Assembly (NCBI GenBank): GCA_022495995.1
Contig: JAFEMH010000073.1
Location: 340,001-404,000 of the forward strand
Length of the DNA stretch: 64,000 nt
Direction of reading: 5' to 3'
Origin: Adenophora triphylla var. japonica
Taxonomy: Eukaryota > Streptophyta > Magnoliopsida > Asterales > Campanulaceae
In this document: positions 55,912 to 64,000 of the stretch, in pieces
Layout: each line of letters begins with the position of its first letter
How positions within the stretch are numbered: position 1 is the first letter of the stretch
Translations under genes and position numbers: made by a program
The notes under the pieces: generated by a model
Databases searched by the model: none
The model's input: the letters and a program-made list of their open reading frames with translations, nothing else
What the model was told of the DNA's origin: nothing

Positions 55912-56394
55912 TGACGCAGCACTGAAGCAAGATAGATTCGTGATTAGCGCACTAATCACAAGAATTCACAAGCAATGAATCCTCAAGAACACAAATCTGG
56001 AATCCACCAGAAAATTAAAGAGAAAACCTCTTTGAATTGGAAATCAATAATAATTAAGTTATTCTCCAAAAATAAAAGACTAAGTATTTATACTTCTACC
56101 TAGGCAAAGAAATAAAAAGAGTTCCCAAAATAAATAAAATGCCAAAATTAAGAGTTTTTCCGTAATTAAAAAGGAATCAGTCTTCAATCCTCCGTCTCGA
56201 GCGCGGCCGCCCTTAGGCCCAGCGCGGTCGCGCACCTTGGCCGAGGCTCACGCCAGTTCTCCCTCGTCTTCAGCGCGGTCGCTCTCCTCCCGAGCGCGGT
56301 CGCGCACCTTAGCGTAAACCGATGCACTGTTAACACCGTCTTGAGCGCGGTCGCCGCGCACCCCCATGAGCGCGGTCGCTCTCGCTCCCGTACG
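55912..56394 (-). repeat. 3' LTR of the gypsy element
   Basis: 483 bp. Its outer end matches the 5' LTR; the inner end (CGTACGGGAGCG in element sense) differs from TGATACAGGAGCG by several changes. Six GCGGTCGC-type dyads lie at 56201-56381. Confidence 0.88.
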
Positions 56395-57500
56395 CCTCCT
56401 CCACCTCCAAAGAATCCCGACTCAGAGTTCTCATCAGGATAAAGAACTCCATCCGCATGATACTCATATATGTCCGCCACGTTGAAAGTATTCGAGATGT
56501 TCAAATTATCAGGAAGAGCCACCACATATGCATTGTCATTGATCTTCCGAGTCACCTTGAAAGGCCCATACTTGCGAGGTTGCAATTTCTTGTACGTGCC
56601 AACAGGAAAACGCTCTCGTCGAAGGAAAACCATAACATCATCCCCAACCTTGAAAACTTTGACCCGTTTATTCTTGTCTGCAGCAGCTTTATTCTTCACT
56701 CCCGTTGCCTCCAATTTGGCCCTAACCTCTTCTTTGACAGCACACACTTCATTGGCCATATTTTCAGCTGCTTGGCTCACACCACGACCCCTTGGTAAAG
56801 GTACCAAATCAACAACATGCCTTGGCGTCGACGAATAGACTACAGAAAATGGTGATTTACCCGTAGCCGAATGAACTGCACTGTTGTAAGCAAACTCCAC
56901 CTGCGGTAATGCCAAATCCCACTGCTTCGGCTTGTCCCCACAAACACTTCTGATCATGTTTCCCAATGTCCTGTTTGTAACCTCAGTCTGTCCGTCTGTC
57001 TGTGGATGAGCTGTAGAACTTCTATTCAACGCAGTACCAAACATACGCCATAATGTTACCCAAAAATGGCTCAAAAACTTAGTGTCCCTATCTGAAGTAA
57101 TGGACTTAGGAACACCATGAAGACGTACCACCTCTCGAAAGAACAACTTTGCAATATTAGAAGCATCCGAGGTCTTCTTGCAAGCAATAAAATGAGACAT
57201 TTTGGAAAATCGATCCACTACCACGAAAACAGAATCCACACCTCGTTGAGTGCGAGGTAAACCCAACACAAAATCCATAGATAAATCGAGCCATATATCA
57301 TCAGGAATAGGCAAAGGCAAATAAAGACCAGTATTTTGAGATTGACCTTTAGATACCGACAAACATAACAACGCCGACGATAGCACCCGCATCCTTCCGC
57401 ATTGAGGCCGTAAATAACGCTCCTCCAAGCTAGCGATTGTCTTGTCACGCCCCAAGTGTCCACTAAGGCCTCCCCATGCAAGTCTCGGATCGGCTTCTCA
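56184..57500 (-). pseudogene. Gypsy integrase region
   Basis: The longest open part of pol (423 codons from 57455). The zinc-binding N-terminus is only partly legible. The DDE core shows all three acids: [32 protein letters not shown] and [15 protein letters not shown]-terminal module follows with [40 protein letters not shown] and [12 protein letters not shown] see no chromodomain. The frame runs on through the purine tract into the 3' LTR and stops at 56184, so the dyads are translated into repeats like RCATALG. Upstream frames are broken. Confidence 0.88.
56201..56381. promoter_or_regulatory. GCGGTCGC dyad cluster in the gypsy LTR
   Basis: Sites start at 56201 (GCGCGGCCGCCC), 56222 (GCGCGGTCGCGC), 56273, 56294, 56345 and 56370. 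Inner arms are always GCG/CGC; outer arms vary (GC, TC). The cluster recurs in the other LTR at 61096-61272. Confidence 0.83.
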
Positions 57501-57510
57501 CGTAATGACG

Positions 57511-59335
57511 TCACAGAATGCACAATCGGTCTCCTTTGAACGTAAAACCATCACGGACATGAAAATGCACTCGGGTGCTTGCCCACACACTTAAACCATA
57601 GTTCCACCGAAATCCGGATCTTCCCCATATAACTCCTTCGCAACTCAAACCCGACGACTTCTGAGACAGTGTAAGTAATAAGGAAGCCCTCCTACTCGCA
57701 GCGTCTGCCACTTTGTTCGAACCCCGGACTTATGTTGGATAATGAAAGGAAATTTTCGCGAGATAACTAACCCATCGAGCATGCATCTTGTTTATCACCT
57801 TCGACTGCAAGAACTTGAGGGCAAGATGATCGTAAAATAAAATAAATTCCCTACGAACAAGATAATGCTCCCACCGTCGCAAGGCCCGAAAAACAAGATA
57901 GAATTCCCTCGGTCATAAGTACTCCACTTCGACGCGCCTCACTCAACTTCTCACTAAAGAAAGCCACGGGTCGCTTCTCTTGTGATAGGACGGCTCCAAT
58001 CCCTACACCACTAGCATCACATTCCACTGAAAGATTTTATCAAAGCTCCGGGTAGGGCAAGAACTGGTGCAGTACAAAGTTTTTCCTTAATGAGGGCAAA
58101 ACTCTGTTCTTGCTCGAAACCCCAATGAAACTTACCCTTCTTCAAACACTCAGTAATAGGAGCAGTGATGGTACTGAAATTCCGAACAAACCTCCTATAG
58201 AAGGTAGCTAAACCATGAAAGCTACGCACCTCAGTGACAGAAGTTGGGGCTGGCCAATCTCTAATGGCCCTCACTTTCTCCTCATCCACCTCGAATACCA
58301 TCCTCACCAACCACAAAACCCGGAAAAAAGTAACTTGTTGGTGCGTAAAATACACTTCTTAAGATTGATGTAGAGCCGATTATCTTTTAGGACTTGCAAT
58401 ACTTGCCTAAGATGATCGAGATGTGCAGTTCTATCTCTACTATAAATCAGAATATCATCGAAATAAACGACAACAAAAGAACCAATAAAAGGTCGGAATA
58501 CCTGATTCATCAACCGCATGAAAGTGCTAGGGGCATTCGAGAGTCCGAATGGCATGACAAGCCACTCATAAAGGCCATCCTTGCTCTTGAAGGTCATTTT
58601 CCACTCATCTCTGGCCTAATCCGAATCGATGGTACCCGCCGCGCAAATCCAGTTTCGTGAACACTCTCGACCCGCATAACTCATCAAGCATATCTTCCAA
58701 ACGGGAATAGGAAATCGATACTTGATGGTAATTTTGTTGATGGCCGATTTGTCCACACACATACGCCACTGATTACCCTTCTTTGGCACAAGCAAAACCG
58801 GCCGCCACACCGGACTCATGCTCTCCCTAATAAACCCCTTTCGCAGCAAGTCCTCAATCTGCTCTCGAAGTATCTCATTCTCCTTAGGACTCATGCGATA
58901 ATGTGGAAGGTTTGGCAAGCTAGCTCCCGGAATCAAGTCAATCTGATGCTGAATGTCCCTCATAGGTGGTAGATCATTTGGCAATTCTTCGGATAGCAAC
59001 CCCTGAAAATCTGCAAGTAGTTCTTCAATGTCCCTTGGCAACCCAATCTCCACACTGACAGAACCCAACAACCCCTTAATGACTATAGGGCAAAAATACT
59101 CCGACTCCTCAATAGCTGCGGCAAGATCCTTCTCATTCTGAATAAGCATCAACACCGGCTTATCCTTCTCAACTGGCTTTTCAAACCGCGAAACAGGAGC
59201 TATAGCAATCTTGTGCTTGTTCCAGTTGAACAACACCACATTATCCTTACCCCTATAGGTAATATCATGATCGTATTGCCATGGACGACCCAATAATACA
59301 TGACACACATCCATATTCAAAGACATCACAGACAA
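57511..59335 (-). pseudogene. Gypsy reverse transcriptase and RNase H region
   Basis: Pieces in three frames: 58616-59335 (CHVLLGRPWQYDHDITYRGK from the protease end, then HQIDLIPGASLPNLPHYRMS and WRMCVDKSAINKITIKYRFP), 58304-58597 ([20 protein letters not shown] and the catalytic [13 protein letters not shown]), 58017-58355 ([20 protein letters not shown]). RNase H (57720-58010) is badly damaged; 57511-57711 resumes with ADAASRR, the usual end of RNase H. YFDD is intact, but the frame breaks prevent a continuous polyprotein. Confidence 0.87.
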
Positions 59336-59672
59336 CTTCCTCCTTATAGTGTTTCCCGATAGAAATGGGAACCCTACAAGTACGTGACACTCTAAGTTCT
59401 GAACCCGTATTCACCCACCCCAAACCATAGGGTTTCTCATGTGGTTCAGTTTTCAATCCAAGGAAATCAACTAATTTCTGCGAAACTAAATTTTCAGTGC
59501 AACCATTATCAACAATTAAATTGCATACCTTGTTAGCAATGGAACAAAATTGCACGAAAAAGATTCTTCCTCTGCCCCTCGTCCTTGGAAGATAGCAACA
59601 TCTCGTTGAAGAACAAAACCCACATGTTCTCCTGACTCCTCCTCTGCGAACTCGGCTCGGCATACTCATCAT
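59265..59672 (-). pseudogene. Gypsy aspartic protease region
   Basis: The active-site phrase is CNLIVDNGCTENLVSQKLVD, with D-N-G instead of the more common D-S/T-G; D-N-G does occur in plant gypsy elements. Then EKPYGLGWVNTGSELRVSRT follows. The frame breaks before CHVLLGRPW, which is read from the neighbouring frame. Confidence 0.82.
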
Positions 59673-59681
59673 CCTCCTCCT

Positions 59682-60757
59682 CTACTTCTTCTTCCTCTTC
59701 CTAAGAATGCGGCGATTAGCCTCTTTGGGGCAAACGTTGGACCTATGACCAAATCCCTGACAGCGAAAACATTTATCTCCCCTCGGCTTGGCATACGGAT
59801 TTGCTGTTTTCTGTACCGGTGCCTTGTTCCCTGTCGAGTTGCTCGCTGCTACACGGTTCCCTGTCGCGCTGTTCCCACGAATCGTTTCTGCAGAGCTACT
59901 AGTCGCCCCCTTCTCCTTGTTACTCCCTTCATCAGCACCACCTTGCGGACTCCATTTGCGAAAAGGAGCATTAAAGACCCTTGTACTCGACTTCTCCATA
60001 AGCTCCGCCCTCAAGGCCAGAGTAGAAGCATCTGTCAAATTCCGTACTTGATGCAAACCCATCTTGTCTTGTATTGAGCCCTTCGGACCATTGATGTAGC
60101 GTGCAACCTTACGCTCCTCGGACTCATCGATCTCCACCCTTGCAGTGTACCTACGAAACTCGGTAGTATACTCATCAACCGTCCTCTTGCCTTGAACACA
60201 ATTCGGATATAACTTATACAAAATCGCTCGTAATCTGAGGCAAAAACCTTCCTGAGATCAACCGCTTCATCCGCCTCCAAGTCCTAACCGGCTCCTTCCA
60301 CTTGTCGTCGTCTACGTACTACTAGTTTATCCCACCAAGCTGCAGCAGGTACTCTTCAAACGAATCGCTACCATCTTTACCTGTTTATTAGCGGTACTTC
60401 CATGACCTCAAAGAAGCGATCGACATTAGTTTGCCCGCCTAGAAAGTCCTCTATACCCATAGTTCCATAAAAATGAGGGATTTCAGCCTTAATTCTATAG
60501 TCATGGCGATTTTGATTGTTACCTTGTTCTCCATCATCCTCCACGACTTCTTCCTCCGAACTGGATCCATCCTCTTCCCGCTTTTCAGCCCTCTGAGGAC
60601 GTCGAACGGGTTCTTCCCTCTCCTTAGCACTCCCTACGGTCTCGATTATCATTCCCGCCCCTGATGGCTTGACGACCAACGCGGCGATTCGTGTCGTCAA
60701 CGCAGCGATGGCGTTAGTAATCCCCTCGATATCGGCCTTGGTAGCCCGATCTCCCAT
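59682..60757 (-). pseudogene. Gypsy gag
   Basis: The start is taken at 60757 (MGDRATKADIEGITNAIAAL), because upstream codons run through the primer site. The N-terminal part reaches about 60377 (IPHFYGTMGIEDFLGGQTNV). The middle is broken by one or more shifts. The C-terminal part (59682-60221) has TVDEYTTEFRRYTARVEIDE and the zinc knuckle CFRCQGFGHRSNVC, followed by a basic tail KRKKK. Confidence 0.83.
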
Positions 60758-60806
60758 AATCCCTCGGCATGGTGAAAAGACGGGATATGGCACACTCGAT
60801 ACCAAC

Positions 60807-61285
60807 TGACGCAGCACGGAAGCAAGATAGATTCGTGATTAGCGCACTAATCACAAGAATTCACAAGCAATGAATCCTCAAGAACACAAATCTGGAATCC
60901 ACCAGAAAATTAAAGAGAAAACCTCTTTGAATTGGAAATCAATAATAATTAAGTTATTCTCCAAAAATAAAAGACTAAGTATTTATACTTCTACCTAGGC
61001 AGCAAATAAAAGAGTTCCCAAAATAAATAAAATGCCAAAATTAAGAGTTTTTCCGTAATTAAAAAGGAATCAGTCTTCAATCCTCCGTCTCGAGCGCGGC
61101 CGCCCTTAGGCCCAGCGCGGTCGCGCACCTTGGCCGAGGCTCACGCCAGTTCTCCCTCGTCTTCAGCGCGGTCGCTCTCCTCCCGAGCGCGGTCGCGCAC
61201 CTTGGCAGAAACTGATGCCTGGTTAACACCGTCTTGAGCGCGGTCGCGCACCCCCATGAGCGCGGTCGCTCTCGCTCCTGTATCA
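60807..61285 (-). repeat. 5' LTR of the gypsy element
   Basis: 479 bp, with the dyad cluster at 61096-61272. Confidence 0.9.
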
Positions 61286-61294
61286 TCATGTGAC

Positions 61295-61350
61295 TAAACA
61301 ACAACAACAATCCTTAATCCCAAAATGATTTGGGGTCAGCTAGCATGAAT
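61295..61350 (-). mobile_element. SINE 3' end, truncated (duplicate)
   Basis: Same tail as at 3606-3665; it belongs to the duplicated block, not to a separate insertion. Confidence 0.5.
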
Positions 61351-63982
61351 TGTCAAAGAAAAAAAGTGATAAAAAGGTTAAAATAATGATAAATAAATAA
61401 ATAAAATGTGAAAGCTAAGAAGAAATTTAATAAAATTTACATATATCCCTTTCCCTCCGTCAGATGTGCCTAGGTATGAATACTACTAGAAGATCATTAT
61501 TTCAGAAGAAACATTGTAAATAATGCACTAAAATACCTGGTAAAAACCGTCACTGGAATACGGAAAAGATGTCTGCGCCATGGAGCTTTGCAATCTATCT
61601 CGTAGACTTCAAAATAATGTAAACCATCAATAAGACTTGTAGGATCTACAAGCATAACATAGAAAGAAAATGATCAACCGCTTATGACATGCAAGATATT
61701 AGAAATGTGCAAAGGGACAGCAAAACGGAGCAGACTAACTTGAAGCTACGGCCGTTATGTGTGAGCAGACTCAGGAGCTCCGACAACGTCTTTTATAATA
61801 GAATGTAATTCAATGCACTTTTCAAACAGACTAATTCTTCTAATTCACGAATTGACAGGTGGATGTAACGAGCTGAGAAGCATTATTCTCAGGTGTAATA
61901 GATGAAATAGAATTAAAGGCAAATAAAAAAACAAATGAAACAACTGGACACAAAAAAAAAATGCTGCTATATGCAATATAAAGATTATTTGTCCTGCTAG
62001 AAGTTGTCATCGGGGTACCTGAAGAGCATCAAGCTTCTCAGACCCCTCAAAAAGTATAGTTGCCAACACGGCATCATGATTTTAGAAAACGAGTTGCCTA
62101 ACATGCAAATATGTGGCATATGTTTGATACAAGAAAAAAATTAATAAATATAAGAAGAAGATGACATACTTTACATTCTAGTTCTGAAGAAGGTTGAAGG
62201 AAGATGCTTGGGAGTTGGCATAACAAGACCAAAAATATTAACTAATGTGGTTTGTCTTAAGCAAGCCATTAATTCCCCTCAAATAAGTGAATAATATCTA
62301 GCAAATGCCTAATGAACCTCGTGGACTATGACATACCTCAACAGCAGCTATTAGCGCTTGGTCAAGCCTGTCCCAGTTAATATTGAACCGAAGCGAGAGT
62401 CTCCAATTTTACATGATAATAACTGTGCTCCAGGTGCAACTCCATTGAGAAGAGGTTCCTACGGGGTATTATACTTTTAGCGGCAATTAGTTTTTCCATG
62501 TCATTAAAGTGTAACACGTGTACGAGAACATTCACAAGAGATAAGATTGTCTTACATTTGGATGGAAGGCAGTAACAATACCAGCAACATGAGTGCCGTG
62601 GCGGTCTCTATCTGTTATAATATTTAAGATGTTGCCGTCATCATACACATTGGCTAAAAATCTACATGCATCTAACTTGCTAAAAACTCCAAACATCTGC
62701 CCAATCCTGCAAGGTTAGTTTCAAGGAGACAGCTAAACCTTTAAGTGTCCATAATTTGAAATTGCAGCTGAAACTCTGTTGTGAGATGAATACAAACGTC
62801 AATTAACATGGCCAAGCACATATTAGAAAATCAAAAGGAAAATCATAAGTGAAGTAACTAATTTATAATTCATTAGGGAAATGAAATCAGAAAGATTCCC
62901 ACACTTGGGGTCATCCTCAGGACTGTGTACTCCATTGTGCCATACGACAGCATGAATTACAGGACACTTGTCAAGGTAACGCTAAAAACAGAGACATGGT
63001 CAAACATAGGAAAGAAAGAAAAAAATCTAAAGTACGGAAGAGCAAAAACTTCATCTAAGACATTTATACCTCACCTCAGCTTGCTTTCGTAAATACTCAC
63101 GAGTCTTCTTCAAATTTTCCACATTGACTATGGTATGCTGCTACAAAAAAAAAAAAAAAAGAATGTTTCAATTATACCAGAATATAATAAGATCACAAGT
63201 CTAAAAGAGAGTATAGAGGCTTTCAACCAAATAGTGATAACTACTGGGTGGGAAGGACCATCCAGTTCGGTATAGAGAGTCATGGAGATCCTACCTACCA
63301 TGCAAGACTTTCTTAAAAGGGCAGATAGAATAGACAAACTATATACGGATATGCAAATGAAGGACACATGTAAAGAGAAAACATCAACACATGTAAAGAG
63401 AAAACATCATAAACCCACGTACTTCACATGGGGAAGCTCCCAAGCCAGCTGCAAGCATCCAGACCAAAACATGATGATTATCGCGTAAAGAGACCCATCG
63501 ATTACTAAATCTCCATTATATTCCCATTCACAGTCAATGCGGGATATTCCTGATGAGATATGAACAATTACACATATTACAGTACAAGTAACTAGTATAT
63601 TAACGTAATATTAATGAAATGTCAATTCATCATCAGCTTATTTAGCTAGATATGCAGTAGAAGCAGCGACACAGATTAACAAGGAGAAGCAATGTTGACA
63701 CCTTATCAAACTCATATAGCTGTTTCACAGCTTCGGATATTCCTTCCCGGTTTTTCTCATCCCACGTTTTCTTTCTTTGCTTCTGTACAAGATAAACACA
63801 CAAACAATAATATAATTGCAAAAAAAATCTTACAGTAACTGCAACATTACACATGAAGACAAAGCGCACCTTTAGACGGGAGGTTAAAGTGTCTGTGAAG
63901 ATGGTGATCAAATATCTTACAGTTCGATCATAAACAAAATGCCGGTAGGCATAGTAGGCATAACTGAAAGACTTTGACACTT
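61351..63982 (-). pseudogene. TPP2: Tripeptidyl-peptidase II fragment, copy D
   Basis: Sister of copy A2, with nearly all the same exons: 63702-63782 (TWDEKNREGISEAVKQLYEF), about 63075-63141 (ENLKKTREYLRKQAE), about 62853-62983 (CPVIHAVVWHNG), 62557-62709 (DRHGTHVAGIVTAFHPN, catalytic His), about 62337-62457 ([17 protein letters not shown], same missing base before ALIAAVE) and 61537-61645 (SLIDGLHYFEVYG). The 2.08 kb present in A2 at about 4590-6670 is absent: gtgaataa joins directly to tatctagcaaatgcc at about 62293. The match to A2 ends at about 63980. Confidence 0.82.
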
Positions 63983-64000
63983 TTCAAATAATTAAAACTC

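Larger units (their letters stand above)
55912..61285 (-). mobile_element. Ty3/gypsy retrotransposon, nearly complete, frameshifted
   Basis: 5.37 kb, minus orientation. LTRs of about 480 bp read TGATACAGGAGC...GTGCTGCGTCA in the element sense. The 5-bp target duplication is TCATG. The primer site TTGGTATCGAG (about 60795-60806, minus) fits tRNA-iMet imperfectly, and the purine tract GGAGGTGGAGGAGG precedes the 3' LTR. Gene order gag, protease, reverse transcriptase, RNase H, integrase is the Ty3/gypsy order. At least six frame breaks are present, so this copy cannot encode its proteins. The paralogous site at about 3600 in copy A1/A2 is uninterrupted. Confidence 0.93.

Overview
This window looks like nuclear DNA of a flowering plant, probably a eudicot. 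The evidence is AT-rich sequence, GT-AG introns, Stowaway-type MITEs ending in CTCCCTCCGT, plant LTR retrotransposons primed by initiator tRNA-Met, SINEs ending in TTG repeats, and fragments of plant genes. I see no intact host protein-coding gene. The only clearly intact host gene is a tRNA-iMet (13885-13956, minus).

Layout. 1-9.3 kb, 18.5-20.6 kb, 54.1-55.9 kb and 61.3-64 kb are related decayed copies of a tripeptidyl-peptidase II (TPP2) subtilase gene, all on the minus strand. 9.3-15.2 kb is AT-rich spacer with minisatellites, several MITEs, a Helitron-like 3' end and the tRNA gene. 15.2-18.5 kb is a broken PIF/Harbinger element (Myb/SANT gene plus transposase C-terminus) with a receptor-kinase fragment inside it in the opposite orientation.

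21057-40256 is a complete Mutator-like element (MULE), bounded by an 8-bp target duplication CATTCTTT and degenerate terminal inverted repeats. It holds a plant mobile domain (PMD) gene on the plus strand, a convergent MULE transposase with an OTU-protease domain on the minus strand, a 3.9-kb satellite of 173-bp monomers, a captured gene fragment resembling a Ufm1-specific protease next to the right end, and six clusters of a dyad TCTCGTGT-N6-ACACGAGA that I see nowhere else in the window. An 8.5-kb gag-only LTR element (23962-32440, TSD GCAGC) sits inside the last PMD exon.

40.3-49 kb holds same-strand fragments of a ROP GTPase, an E(z)-type histone methyltransferase, gamma-tubulin complex component 5 and a long-chain acyl-CoA synthetase (LACS), a Helitron-like terminus, and a small non-autonomous LTR element (43736-46466) carrying a SINE. 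51.4-52.8 kb is a Ty1/copia fragment. 55912-61285 is a nearly full-length but frameshifted Ty3/gypsy element (TSD TCATG) that split one of the TPP2-derived repeats.

Two signals stand out. One is the MULE-restricted dyad clusters together with an element-borne PMD gene, which recall the motif arrays of anti-silencing VANDAL elements. The other is a second dyad with core GCGGTCGC, present in clusters in all three LTR elements of the window although these belong to different families. Frameshifts are frequent; some may be assembly errors, but several are shared between duplicated copies and are therefore old.
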